DNA from: Ophiothrix spiculata | Taxonomy: Eukaryota > Echinodermata > Ophiuroidea > Amphilepidida > Ophiotrichidae | Length of the DNA: 23,767 nt | Strand: one strand, 5' to 3' | NCBI GenBank assembly: GCA_000969725.1 | Contig: JXSR01S010450.1 | Shown: positions 1-10,387 of the stretch, piece after piece | How positions within the stretch are numbered: the stretch's first letter is position 1 | Layout of the letters: each line of letters starts with the position of its first letter | Notes under the pieces: model-generated | What the model was told of the DNA's origin: nothing | The model's input: the letters and a program-made list of their open reading frames with translations, nothing else | The model's database searches: none | Program-made: the position numbers and the translations under genes

Positions 1-430
1 TGAGTTATGCTCTCCTAAATTTAGCGCAAACAAAACTTTACCAGCTCCTAGACTATTGTGCAGTGATATTTGAAATGACCATCAGTACTTTTATCTGCAT
101 CATTAAATCTTCTTCAGTATCTCTACAAAATGCGTGTCCGACATTTTGAATCTAGCGTCAAATTCATCAATGCACTATTAATAAGATATTACCCACTGTT
201 GTGCAGTAAAGAGTTTGTGTTGAAGCAAATTTGTTCGAAATCAAAATTTGGTCCCTTTACTTAAACGGCTGTAACTTTTGAATGCATTGGTCAATTTCAA
301 CAAACTAAAATTCTCATGAAAGCTGATTAAATTTGCTATTTAGCAAGTATAATTAAGGTTGATAAACATACAGATTTCCTGTAAAAAATTACTCCCGTTT
401 ATTACACTTTAATTTGACTCACCCTGTATA
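1..430. mobile_element. End of an inverted-repeat DNA element, cut by window edge
   Basis: The stretch ends at 420-430 with CACCCTGTATA, whose complement reads TATACAGGGTG. That is a common terminal-repeat style of short non-autonomous DNA elements in invertebrates, and it resembles the TACAGGGTG end of the element starting at 3550. The TA at the tip would fit a TA-targeting (Tc1/mariner-like) family. The other end lies outside the window, so the length and the pairing of the termini cannot be checked. No coding remnant is visible. Confidence 0.3.
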
Positions 431-1514
431 CCTATACCTTATTATGACTATGGAGAATAGGACTGTGTTTATACTTTTGCTCATTTCTTTGTCGAATCTT
501 ATGGGAAACATTTTTGTTTGATCTCATTTTGAAAGAGAGAATGCTATTGATTGTTAAGTTAATTTTTGTGTTTTAAACATGCTCATAGGTCAGTTAGCCT
601 GAGGTCAAGGGTGAAAATATGACCACTGACACTCTTACATCATATTTAAATTATACAAAAAACCCACTAAAACTCATGTCTAAGATAAAAAAGAAACACT
701 TTTAGAAATAATTACACGCATAATGTCTGACAGAAACTGCCAAAGACAGTATTTTGGCATCAAAATATGTTAAGAAGCGTAACTTAAATTTGCATAGGTA
801 ATTTTTTTGGAAAATAAAAACAAATATCTAACATTTTGATATACGTCGTACATTCTCAAATTTTACCCATCCCGGTCCAAAATGGATTTTCCAAAAAAAA
901 ACACTTGTATATTCTAATGCATCTTGAAAACCAGAGCCAATTGCACATCATATTATACTATTACAAAGTTTGAATGTTTTGACAAAATTGGTTTAGGCAA
1001 AGTGAGAGATGGCTAATTTCAATGAAAATATTTTCAATCATGGATTTTTTTTCTACCCTGAATGTGTTTTTAATGACCATGTATATTGAATTGAAATATC
1101 TGTGAATATCTTTCATGTAATGTAAGCTTTCAGATAATGTATAATTTTGCTTGTGGCAGACCGTAATAAAAAATACTATATATATATAGGACACTTATAG
1201 AGTGTCACTTCTGATTTTTAACAGACAGCTGTATGTATATAACACAAAGTTAGTCCAGTTTATGGTGCACAACCTAGAATGTAAACATTTATCAAAAAGG
1301 TGATTATTGAAGAAGTGTTTTTCTTCAAACTCATAGCAGGTTGTGGTCGTCAAACATGGTGAAATTAACAATCTGGGCTTTTTAAATAAGATTAGGCCTA
1401 CTGCAAATAGCATAAACGTTTATACATTCATAATTTGGAATCATTAGTCAGTGAATGTAATGAGATTTTTGTTACTTTCTTTAGTTTTTTATTATAAGAA
1501 ACGTGATCACAGTT
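431..1514. other. AT-rich stretch, nothing recognised
   Basis: There is no coding similarity, RNA gene or clear repeat pairing here. The minus-strand frames at 961-1194 and 1195-1413 are low-complexity and match no domain that I recognise. A short TA run lies near 1183-1190. Confidence 0.5.
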
Positions 1515-1792
1515 AGAATGATCAAAAAATGGCAGATGTATTCAATTTTTGGTTCACGCAAATTCTAAGGCAATGAACCGTACATGAGCGATGAGCGATC
1601 TCATCGTATTTGATGTCATTTTTTAGTTTGTGAAGTTCACGACGAGTGAGAACTCAAATCGTGCGTATCTAAAAGCGATTTTACAGGCACTTCAAAATAA
1701 CACTTAGCTTCCAATCATAACATTATTATAGCGGTTTGGTTTTATCCATTATAGTGTTTTTATTTCTATTTCTTTCTCATTAGAAAAGTAAT
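1515..1792 (+). repeat. Left copy of a ~280 bp inverted repeat
   Basis: This block is the inverted counterpart of 6329-6616, roughly 80 percent identical by eye. Shared landmarks include GGCAGATGTATTCAATTTTT, GAGCGATGAGCGATCTCA and AAATCGTGCGTATCTAAAA. Similarity stops abruptly at about 1515 and 1792. The two copies are ~4.5 kb apart and bracket repeat A copy 1. They may be long terminal inverted repeats of one ~5.1 kb element, or two independent insertions of a short repeat. No coding sequence is seen in the block. Confidence 0.75.
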
Positions 1793-2328
1793 CATTCAGA
1801 GTACAATGATATCGCATATAGTTCTGATCTTAATTCGGTATCAAATCTTATGAACTGAATATTAATCTCAAGCGCAATGCTCATTTGCTCGGTTGTAATG
1901 TATATATATTCAACTTCGAAGACATGTTAATATATATAAGCGAATCAGAAAGGTACATCTTTCACAACCTGGAGGTATCAGCTTTCTCACAGATGCTAAC
2001 TCTCCATTGATTTTCTTAAACATTTAATTGTGCTGATAACGAATCTAAATAAGATAAACATGTCACCGTGCTGAGATACAGACATTTCAAAAAGTACATA
2101 TTTTCACCAAAGTCCACAAAATTTACCACACAAAGTATAGGGAAAGCTCCAAAACGTTTACTGTAGAAACAGGACAATAGGAATAGTCCTGGGAAAAGTA
2201 GCCCCCTAATCTTATTGAATAAGACCAGGAGACTACTTTTCCTATTACACCGGTGTACTTCTACTTCATTGAAAAGGCTGATGACGGAGATGATTTAAGG
2301 TTTGATTAAATTACTGGCCTTATCATAC
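1793..2328. other. AT-rich stretch with one hairpin, otherwise unrecognised
   Basis: No gene or repeat partner was found, apart from the small stem-loop at 2192-2242. Confidence 0.45.
2192..2242. repeat. Short stem-loop
   Basis: GGAAAAGTAG at 2192-2201 is the exact reverse complement of CTACTTTTCC at 2233-2242. An inner CTTATT/AATAAG pairing closes part of the loop. The ~51 nt hairpin has a large internal asymmetric region, so it is weaker than a typical microRNA precursor. Confidence 0.45.
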
Positions 2329-2550
2329 ATTCTGAATTTCATTTTCGTCGGTCAGTATTGTATCATACCGTGATTCATCATTCAAGCGCTAACTATGGCC
2401 ACTTTGAGTGTTAATCTGTGGACATCAGCTGAAACGTTCATTCATAGACTAGCAGACAGGTCTGGTGTGCTTTCGAAATAACATATGCTTTTCTGCTCAC
2501 TAACTATTTGGCTCTACTGGCTTTAGAGACATCAAGGTATAATAATTAAA
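2329..2550 (+). repeat. Repeat A left terminal repeat, copy 1
   Basis: It aligns with the left end of copy 2 (10149-10345) and, over its first ~180 bp, with the right ends at 5412, 13850 and 23545. Shared landmarks are TCAGTATTGTA, TGATTCATCATTCAAG and AGACTAGCAGACAGGTCTGG. The left-type copies alone carry TATCATACCGTGATTCATCA and a CAAGGTATAA-like end, so left and right termini are distinguishable subtypes. Confidence 0.7.
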
Positions 2551-3122
2551 ATGGATCTACAATGAATCGTATATCTAATTTATTCAGAGTAAAAATAAAA
2601 AGCAATATTTTGTACATATCATTGCATAGCTTTTGTTTCATGCTTTTTTGGCCTGTGACTGATGGATACGATGTGAGCATGGTGAGTGGTAAATCTTTTG
2701 AGTTTTGGAGACGAGACCGGGCCACAGACAGAGGTACATATAGGGGCGTTGTGTCTCGTTTTGAATTTCTAAATGTTTCGTCTTTTGATTAGCTAAGGAT
2801 CACGATAAATAATGTATTAATGGTCAAGTCTTTGGTTGGTCTATGGATGTTAGGCGCTCTCTATCGGCTAGTTGGTCAATATGATTTAAACGACAACACG
2901 TTAACGTTTGGAATCCGGCATCATTTAACCATTAAAGGTTTTTTGTTTCCATGAATCCCATGAAAACAGATTAATAAATCAGATTATTCTTGCCATTTGT
3001 ACTTTAACAGCAGAAGACAAGCCATGTGTGTAGCCGATTGTTCTGATTAGACGTGTCTAATTACTATCTGTATCCATAGAAGCAATGAAATGGTTAACAA
3101 ACGAGATGTACGAAAAACACAT

Positions 3123-3175
3123 CAAGACGTCTTCAAGGCGTGACCACGAGACCATACACTCAGGGGCGGCGGTTG
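3123..3175 (+). repeat. 53 bp invariant core of repeat A, copy 1
   Basis: This stretch is identical, base for base, at 12769-12821 and 22674-22726, although the surrounding body in copy 1 differs from copies 2 and 3 at many positions. It starts CAAGACGTCTTCAAGGCGTG, contains the palindrome AAGACGTCTT and is much more GC-rich than its surroundings. Its function is unknown. It has no tRNA-type A and B boxes in good form. Confidence 0.8.
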
Positions 3176-3549
3176 GCTGCGACCATTGACCGACAACATC
3201 TCAGTCTTACCGACGGCTAGATACGGGTCACAAGATTTATGGTGAAATCTCCGTGAAAATGTATGTCAAAAGAGTTTTCACTATTATCATGATTATCTAA
3301 TATGAAGAGTAATTGCAAGTCATCTTTTATAAGATTGGAAAATGTGGAAGGATCATGATTTAATTTTAAATTAAAATCCAGATGTTTCCAGGAAAATGTT
3401 ATAAGCTTATGTATCATATGTTGTCTTTAGAATCGACCTGAAAGGGAGTGATGATTTGTCTTGGTTTTGAGCCATCGAAATATTGATTAAACAAGCATGT
3501 GTCACTAAAATTAAGTATAGATAGTAAATCTCGCAGTATCGCATTTCTG

Positions 3550-4715
3550 TACAGGGTGTCCCAATAAAAACGCATCACTTTTGTTTTTGATCATATCTCA
3601 GAAACCAATAGATAAAATAATAATTAGTATAGTTAAGTATTTTATCGGTGAAATTTTGAGCAAAATCCTCCGAGCTGTTCTTGAGAAAATTAGAATTTTG
3701 TAAGAAGACTCAATTTTTATCAATTCCAACAGGGTTTACCACAGTAACTCATATTTGCAACTATTATCGATCTGAAATGACCATGTCATCACAGTAGTAG
3801 GCCAACTCATAATGAAAAACTCATTTCATTTATGGATAAACACCTTTTCAGGAAAGTTACTACAAAACAACAACAACCACAACGACAACAATAACAACAG
3901 CAACAGAAAAATTAGAATTTGAATAAACCTGACTTAAACTTGAAAGCTTGTCTGATCACACTCGACTCCCTTTATCGTCCGGGACTAAGAACGTCGCATT
4001 GGATCAGGAACATGGTGATAATTAACACACAAAGCTACCTTCAAACTGATTGTGGACATGTGAAAAGCAAAGGTGCTTGAAATTTACTTAAACTACCAAA
4101 ATTATTCAACATGAGCTATCATGGACTAACAGACGTTCCACTTTTCACGAGGAAGTGAATAAATGTTTTGTTGTTTTGATTCGTATATGTTGACTATGTT
4201 ATGGTTTTAACACGTGTAGAGGAAGAGACAGTCATAAAGATTTTCTTTTTTATGAAAAAAGCTTAAACCTCAGAAAATACAAACGATTTCCGAAGTAAAT
4301 CTCTTCCTTGGTTAAGTTTTCTTGAGAAACCGTGAGTTCATTTTTTCTTTTTATTTAACGCTGCAAAACATCAAAACCTTATTACAGTGCCACTTTGAGT
4401 GCTGAAAAAATATCAAAATCATGTTTTAGCCTCTATGCCATATTTTGTGATCTTTTTGTGTCTACTTTGCAAATTGTTTATAATAAATTGATCAATAGTA
4501 ACAAAAGATGTGTTTTATTAATATGATAAACATGAGTTACTGTGGTAAACCCATTGGAATACAGTAAAATTGAGTCTTCTTACAAAATTCTCGTTTTCTC
4601 AAGAACGGTTCTACGGATTTTGTTAAAAATTTCACAGATGAAAAACTAAACTATATTAGTTGTTATTATGGAAAAAAACTAAACCTCAAATCAAAACGGC
4701 GTGTGAAATCAAAAA
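3550..4715. mobile_element. Foldback (long inverted-repeat) element inside repeat A copy 1
   Basis: The left arm (3550-3765) and right arm (4522-4715) are diverged inverted copies with perfect blocks. GGTTTACCACAGTAACTCAT at 3733-3752 pairs with 4532-4551, and a ~25 bp block from 3693 pairs with 4565-4590. The outer left tip reads TACAGGGTGTCCCA, a widespread invertebrate element terminus. The outer right tip is poorly conserved, near 4705-4715. It interrupts the repeat A body exactly where copies 2 and 3 continue without it (GCATTTCTGT, then GTATGTAG in copy 2 at about 13181). The interior has no recognisable transposase, so the element is non-autonomous. Confidence 0.65.
3866..3907. repeat. 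Degenerate (AAC)n simple repeat
   Basis: AAC/ACA triplets run with interruptions inside the loop of the foldback element. Confidence 0.8.
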
Positions 4716-4841
4716 AGGTGTCTATAGCCAACAACACCTATGGCACTCCATAGTTTGACGTCACGACAAATTGTTTGGTAGAAATGTTTTTGTTTATGCC
4801 GACTATAAAATGTCCCATACCGTTAAAATTTGATATCAATA

Positions 4842-4861
4842 GGCCTATTGTTCAATAGGCC
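4842..4861. repeat. Perfect 9 bp stem hairpin
   Basis: GGCCTATTG and CAATAGGCC are separated by only TT. It lies in the 4716-4985 stretch between the foldback element and the resumption of repeat A, where nothing else is recognised. Confidence 0.6.
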
Positions 4862-5411
4862 ATAGAAGTATCTGAAATGGTCGAAGTTAATCTAAGATAT
4901 CTGAAATTGTGTTAGGGGTGTTTTTTTTTCGGCATACGGCCTCAGCACTTTTTTCTTTAATTAGAAATATTCCATATAATTAATTATAAATTAGTTTTTT
5001 ATACCAATTTCTGGAATATTTCAAAGAGAAACGATATGAAAATTGGGAAATAAGCTTCCTCTTTCTGCCATTTTTAAACATTCTGTGGGTTTTTTCCCCT
5101 TTTTTTCCCTAGAATTGTTATATTATGTGTATGAATAATTTACAAATCTTATTTCTTGGTTTATCCAATAGGCGTCTTTTACTAACATGACTAATGCAAG
5201 AGTAGGGGTACTTTTTCCTTTTTACTTTTTCAAATGTATTCATAAGAGAAAGCTATGTATATATATTTGAGATAAAACTGTATGGAGTCACAAAATAACA
5301 CTATTTTTATATTAGAGCTTAGTATTGACTCGAACAATATGTTTGATATGTAACGCCATCACCACGGCGACTGTGCTGGATTAATTCAATTACACAGACC
5401 TCCAATACCAT

Positions 5412-5585
5412 ATTCTGATTTTCATTTTCATCAGTCAGTATTGTACAATATCATGATTCATCATTAAAGCGCTAACTGTGGCCAATTTGAGACCAATGCG
5501 TGGACATCAACTGAAACATTCATAGACTCGCAGACAGGTCTGGCGTTGCTTACGAATTAACGCATATGCTTTATTTGCTCATTTG
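5412..5585 (+). repeat. Repeat A right terminal repeat, copy 1
   Basis: It aligns with 13850-14030 and 23545-23715. The preceding 170 bp (landmarks CATAAGAGAAAGCTATG and ATTCAATTACACAGACCTCC) is also shared by all three copies. It opens with the near-palindromic CTGATTTTCATTTTCATCAG at 5415-5434. Right-type copies share GTGGACATCAACTGAAACAT and GCTTACGAATTAACG. Similarity to the other copies ends shortly after the ATGCTTTATTT stretch, which marks the repeat boundary. Confidence 0.7.
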
Positions 5586-6328
5586 GTAACTACCTTCAAG
5601 CTAAAGCCTGACTCGCACTTTGACAAATTCACTTCGTCACTTCATATTTTTGTCGTAGTGAGAGCAGTTTGTGTAAAGTGGTATTAAAAATGTCTTAAAT
5701 GAGACAAATTCAATTTTACTCCTGTTTAGCATATTTTCATATTTCATAATATTTAGAAGTAAAACAAAACACATTAAAACAATATATATTTAGATAATGA
5801 CCGTTATCATTTTCCGAAAAATCAGTAATATAAAATAGTATTTTTTTTTCTAGCAGAAAATAATCACAAAATCTGAGTCTATTCCATCTTGGTTTTGACA
5901 TCATCACTAACAAATTAATCCCACAAAGTACATTTTGAAAGTTGAAAATACTAAAATGTTGGTTTTTGCTTCTACAAATTATTGAAATTGAGATAATATG
6001 ATAATATTTGAAAATTTGTGAATCATCTCCCGAATTGTGAGAAATGACTCTAAACACTATTTGAATTTTTTTATTCATTTTGAAAACAGCAATTTTTACA
6101 AAAGAACATTATTTTTTTTTTGCGTATGAGTACTAATTCCCTAGGTCTTTAAGCTGTTTTAACTGATGCAAGCTGATAACTCTAGTTTATAACAAAATCT
6201 TCTTGTTGGTTGTGTGAACTTTAATATTAACATTAATTACAACCGAAATGAGCATTAAGCTTGAAATTAATATTCCATTTTTATTTCGAATTATAACCAC
6301 AACTGTACCATTTCACAGCACTTTGGAA
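5586..6328. other. AT-rich stretch, nothing recognised
   Basis: There is no repeat partner or domain match. The longest minus-strand frame (5737-6078) is lysine/isoleucine/phenylalanine-rich and shows no family motif; it fits chance in AT-rich DNA. Confidence 0.45.
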
Positions 6329-6616
6329 ATTACTTACTTGCCTAATGGGAAAGAAATAGAAATCAAAACACTATGATGGATAAAACCAAACCATTATTAT
6401 GTTATAATTTGAAACCAAGTTTGCTCTCGAAGTGTTTTGTAAAATCGTTTTTAGATACGCACGATTTGAGATCTGACTCGTAGTGAACTTGAAAAACTAA
6501 ACAATGTCATCAAATACGCTGAGATCGCTCATCGCTCATTACCGGTTCATTGACTGAGAACTTGCTTGAACCAAAAATTGAATACATCTGCCAGTTTTTT
6601 TCAATTAAACCATTCT
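6329..6616 (-). repeat. Right copy of the ~280 bp inverted repeat
   Basis: This is the reverse-orientation partner of 1515-1792. Read on the minus strand it begins near AGAATGG at 6616 and ends near the CCCATTAGGCAAG stretch. Together the pair encloses 5.1 kb, including repeat A copy 1. No direct target-site duplication was evident outside the pair. Confidence 0.75.
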
Positions 6617-7615
6617 TATATATAATTTATATGAAGAAATTGATAAATTGATAATAGACACAAAAGAGCGTTCATTTAACAAATATTTCTAGGTTACGAG
6701 TGTAAAAACATTTTACGATAATTGCAAGTGTGCTCATTTGATAAACCGATTATGTTTATTTTGCAAAATTATAAAATCTGCCAAATCATGCAAATATACC
6801 TTTTAAACAAAATATAATCCTGTTGGGTGATAGATATTTTAATCCAGTCTATTGTCATTCAAAATCACTACAACAAAGAAACGAATATTACGTATCTTTG
6901 TATGTCAACGCATTTAAAGCCGCATTTTGAAATTCTTATTTCATTTGCCGCGACATGTTTGTCACTTTCATGTGAAGAGCAACGCGAGAAAATATGCATG
7001 TTTTTCGCGTTACACCTTAGCTAACTGGTTGTGACCGAGTGAAGTGATGTGTTGGCAGGGCGTCAGGCTTTCCAGATTGTCAGTTTTTCACGCCGGATTT
7101 TGCCGCTCTTAATTGTCACGGGGTTTCTAGCGGTGACGTGAGGGGAGACAGGACCAGGAAGGGTGAAGTGGAGTTGTTGGAGCTATTAAATATTCAGTAT
7201 TTTCTGAGTTACAAGAGCTGTGCGTGATAGGGATTTGATGAAAACTTGGCATCGCCAGCCTTACAAGGCATGTCAAAGCAATTTGTAATTTTAACAAGTT
7301 GCCTGAAATTTCCCGCCAGTATTAACTGGACGCGTAATACATAAGTTATTACAATTCTATTGCCATTTTTTGGTGAAACAATTTTTGTTTGATTTGGTGA
7401 AACAAACGTATATTGCTATAATATGTTTCATAACAAACAGGTAACAGTACTGTTATAAAACAGTAAACATAATTATAAATACAGGAATAAAAACATATTA
7501 TGCGCATTTTATTTGATCTTCTTTTATTTTTTATTTTAGATGCCTTTTGCCAAAGATGCTTTGGTTTATAGAAGAGTGTTCCTTGTCATTTGTTTTGTTA
7601 CATGGTTAAGTTAAT
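6617..7615. other. Unrecognised stretch with a GC-richer patch
   Basis: No feature was identified. The interval 7020-7330 is visibly richer in G and C, and in CG dinucleotides, than its surroundings. It shows no open frame with a recognisable domain, no tRNA boxes and no repeat partner in this window. The plus-strand frame 6827-7024 has no known motif. A 12 bp palindrome, AACAGTACTGTT, lies near 7443. Confidence 0.35.
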
Positions 7616-8395
7616 TTGACCCGTCATATCAAAAGAGGGTACTTGTCCAAACCTAGATGTGTCTAATTTTGTAACACCTTTAACATAGCATCCTATAGTA
7701 ATAAACAACTATAAACTAACGCAGATTTTCGACAAAAAATCTCGAACTATTAGTATTTAAGAACCTATTGTATAGTAAAAAGTGTCTATGGAGAAGAAAA
7801 TGTAGCAGGGTTTTTTTTACTCTATAAAAATAGAAAATTTAAATTTGTTACCAAACATCAGTCTATCTAATAATGAAATACGATTGCCTTGTTGTATGAA
7901 TTAGGTCAAACGGGCTAGATGTTGCGCATCGATTAGTAATGCTGGTTTTAACACGTGTGTTATTTATGAAATATCAGACTGATGTAGGCCAAATGGTGAA
8001 TGAAATGGACATTTTACGTAAAGATCGGCATAGTATATTACGAGATACGGGCCATTGAAGCTAAGCATAGTCAACGATCATGTCCAAGGTTGAATTTCTA
8101 ATTTCATCCGAAACATTACCTTTGAAGTGTATTCTATCATATTAATCAGGTTCCAACATCCAAAACATAAGAAAAATGTGTTAAAAACCAAGATAAAAAT
8201 CCTCCCTCCATTCAAGTTTTACACAGTACAAAAACTTTAAACTCCGATTCAGCCCGATTCCTTTTACCAATTTGGATGTAACTTTACAACCGAACATATA
8301 ATAACCAAAAGCAAGGTGTCATTTTAAAGCTTGAACTTTCAACTTTTAGATGAGATCAAAAAAATCAATTTTGATTAACCCTTTAAGTTCCAATT
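7616..8395 (-). mobile_element. Rearranged member of the ATTT-flanked inverted-repeat element family
   Basis: Read on the minus strand, 8395 down to about 8025 matches the interior of the element at 19609-20162 nearly end to end, at about 80 percent by eye. It includes the shared core AAGGTGTCATTTTAAAGCTT (8313-8332 on the plus strand). A terminal-repeat-like piece, TTGACCCGTCATATCAAAAG, lies at 7616-7635 and corresponds to the terminus of the other copy. About 370 bp of unrelated sequence separates it from the interior. The opposite terminus, near 8375-8395, is strongly diverged. No coding potential is seen; it is a non-autonomous relic. Confidence 0.65.
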
Positions 8396-9089
8396 GTGCC
8401 GTTCGGCACACATTAATACTGTTCTCAGTCTAGTGACTGTTTGATTATATTAATACCCCTAGGCTGGTTGCAATGTGTTTATGTGTTTTGCTGATAAAAT
8501 TTCCATTTTTTTTAAATACTAAATTTGACTCATTTACGTCAAAAAATAGTAAAATTATGTACTGATGAAAAATTGTGTAAAAAAGAGGCGGAAAATTGTC
8601 AAAAACTACATAATAATAATGTTGAAAAATATGATAATCTTTACCAATTAGGAAGTGTATTTCTATGAGCATTTGTGCTTTTTGAGAGTCAACAGCTTTC
8701 TTATTCATCAGTCATCATTTCTGACCAGATTTATTTCAAAATAATGATTTCGGGGACTTCAATCAACTGTAATATTACAGTAGAAATATTAGGCCCGTTG
8801 CCATGGCAATGGCATTGCGCAAAATAACATTCGTAATGAACAAAATTTGTACGAAAAATCATTTTTTTATTCAAATTTACAAATAATAAGTTTAATTTAG
8901 TCCAATAGATGCTATTTCATCACTTATAATAATTCTAAATGAATCGATATGATGTTTACCGAGGAATAATCGCCCTAAAAAGTGAAAAATGTGGCCATAT
9001 TTCGCGTAAAATTGTTCGTCATATTTGCATTTTTTCCGCAACCAAAGGTCGTACGTGCCTAATATTGGTATCAAAATGTAGCTTTTTAA
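8396..9089. other. AT-rich stretch, mostly unrecognised
   Basis: A small hairpin, TGTGCCG-TT-CGGCACA, lies near 8396-8411. An RFX-like palindrome is listed separately. No coding evidence was found in the frames at 8445-8708 (minus), 8892-9074 (minus) or 8939-9163 (plus). Confidence 0.4.
8797..8810. promoter_or_regulatory. RFX X-box-like palindrome
   Basis: GTTGCCATGGCAAT matches the animal RFX-factor consensus GTTGCCATGGCAAC at 13 of 14 positions. RFX sites of this kind sit upstream of ciliary genes in animals. No gene is recognised nearby, so this may be a chance match. Confidence 0.25.
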
Positions 9090-9500
9090 GCTCCCCTTCA
9101 GCTAAGAATCATTTTATAACCTCCAGATTTATTGGTAAGCAGATATACTCCTTGCAATCATGAAAATGTATTGGGATGGTTGTCCTTTGCATGTTGCCGA
9201 TTAGATATGGTGACAATCTTGCACTTTATGGCTCCAAAGAGGGATATTTCAGGAAGAAATCGACTTCTTGATGTCACACAAGTCCTGGTGTTACAATTCT
9301 GCAGCAGAAATGATCTCCTATTTGCATTTGATGAAGGTCATGAGTGGGACATCATTAGCATACAGGATGGAAGTGCTTGATAGGTCCAATAATTATGTCA
9401 TCAAGGAAAATGATGAATAGGTGGGGTCCCAAGATTGAGCCTTGATGACTCTGCTGCTGAAAGATTTGCCATTCAGGGTGACCCTTTTCACAACTAGTCT
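9090..9500 (-). pseudogene. LINE reverse-transcriptase fragment, decayed, antisense
   Basis: Read on the minus strand, about 9444-9393 encodes QGSILGPHLFIIFLDDI, which is motif 4 of non-LTR reverse transcriptases (the family typically reads PQGSxLGPLLFxIFxNDI). Further along, 9362-9351 encodes YAND where the catalytic YADD/FADD box is expected, so one catalytic aspartate is replaced by asparagine. The upstream segment reads RVTLNGKS-like, also typical. Stops and frameshifts break the frame repeatedly. Neither the 5' nor the 3' end of the element is recognised. It is an inactive relic, and from a different LINE than that at 10370, judging by sequence. The plus-strand frame 9132-9380 is its shadow. 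Confidence 0.7.
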
Positions 9501-10034
9501 TTAAAAAGTCTTAAAAAGCATACAATGATTATGGTAACAATCCCCGCAATAAAACTGTGTCAACATGTTAACATTGAGTATGTCGAGCGATAAAAAGCTG
9601 CAGACTATGAAATAGCGCAAGTGACCAAGTATCAAAGTTTAATTTACTTCCCTCTATTATTGGATCAAAGCTGTTCACTGAAGAAACATTTATATATATT
9701 AATAAAGTAAAAGTACCTGACCAAAAACAACTACTATTTTCAAATGGCATTAAAGCGTTTGTTTAGTTCTTGTTCTTGTTATCCAGTTACAAATACGTTC
9801 CTAAATGGACCGGAATATAAATATTTGTTACTCGTAACATCGAAAAAACCTGCATGTTTCTCCTTTTATGACAACAATAACACCACGGTATTCCACACCT
9901 AATATTGAATATTTCATTTTACTGGTGATCAATAGTTTGAAATTGTATAATTAAGCGGCAGGTTTACACTGGACTATATAAGGATTGATATTCGAATACT
10001 ATTAAAATGAAATATTTAATTTAAGATCATGGTT
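9501..10034. other. AT-rich stretch, nothing recognised
   Basis: There is no repeat partner, RNA gene or coding signal. The minus-strand frame 9568-9750 lacks any known motif. Confidence 0.45.
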
Positions 10035-10085
10035 ATATTGTATTGTATTTGTATTTGTATTGTATTGTATTGTATTGCATTGTAT
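10035..10085. repeat. (TATTG)n pentanucleotide repeat
   Basis: There are about ten units of TATTG/TATTTG with few interruptions, just upstream of repeat A copy 2. Confidence 0.9.
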
Positions 10086-10387
10086 CATATTACATGTATA
10101 TTATATTTTGTCATGTTTATATTAACTTGTAAAGGTTTAATTCAATATATTCTGATTTTCATTTTCATCAGTCAGTATTGTATCATACCGTGATTCATCA
10201 TTCAAGTGCTGACTGTGGCCAGTTACTGAAACATTCATAGACTAGCAGACAGGTCTGGCGTAGCTTTCATAATAACGCATATGCTTTTTGCTCACTGATT
10301 AGTTGGCTTAACTGGCTTAAGAGACATGAAGGTATAAGATTCATCTACACTGAATAAATCCCGTCTGGTTTAAATCTTATCATATTG

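Larger units (their letters stand above)
2329..5585 (+). repeat. Repeat A, copy 1 (direct terminal repeats, interrupted)
   Basis: This is the first of three same-strand copies of a large moderately conserved repeat. The order is left terminal repeat (2329-2550), body (about 2620-3549), inserted foldback element (3550-4715), a further poorly aligned stretch to ~4985, the continuing body (4985-5411) and right terminal repeat (5412-5585). The body aligns with 12160-13849 and 22075-23544. Copy 1 lacks the LINE found in copies 2 and 3, so it preserves the uninterrupted site near 2560-2620. No open frame is conserved among the copies; the frames at 2562-2792 and 3217-3417 are broken or shifted in the other copies. 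It could be a non-autonomous LTR-like or Penelope-like element, or an old segmental duplication. Confidence 0.75.

Noticed and set aside
2562-2792. 76-residue frame in repeat A copy 1
   Set aside because: The aligned regions in copies 2 and 3 contain insertions, deletions and stops in this frame.
5415-5434. Possible hammerhead ribozyme core (CTGATGA then GAAA on the minus strand) in the terminal repeat
   Set aside because: Only AAAT separates the two core boxes, so no stem II can form, and no matching cleavage-site stem was found. The match follows from the near-palindromic repeat.
5737-6078. 113-residue minus-strand frame
   Set aside because: It is AT-driven and low-complexity in composition. 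It has no motif, no promoter evidence and no second copy to show constraint.
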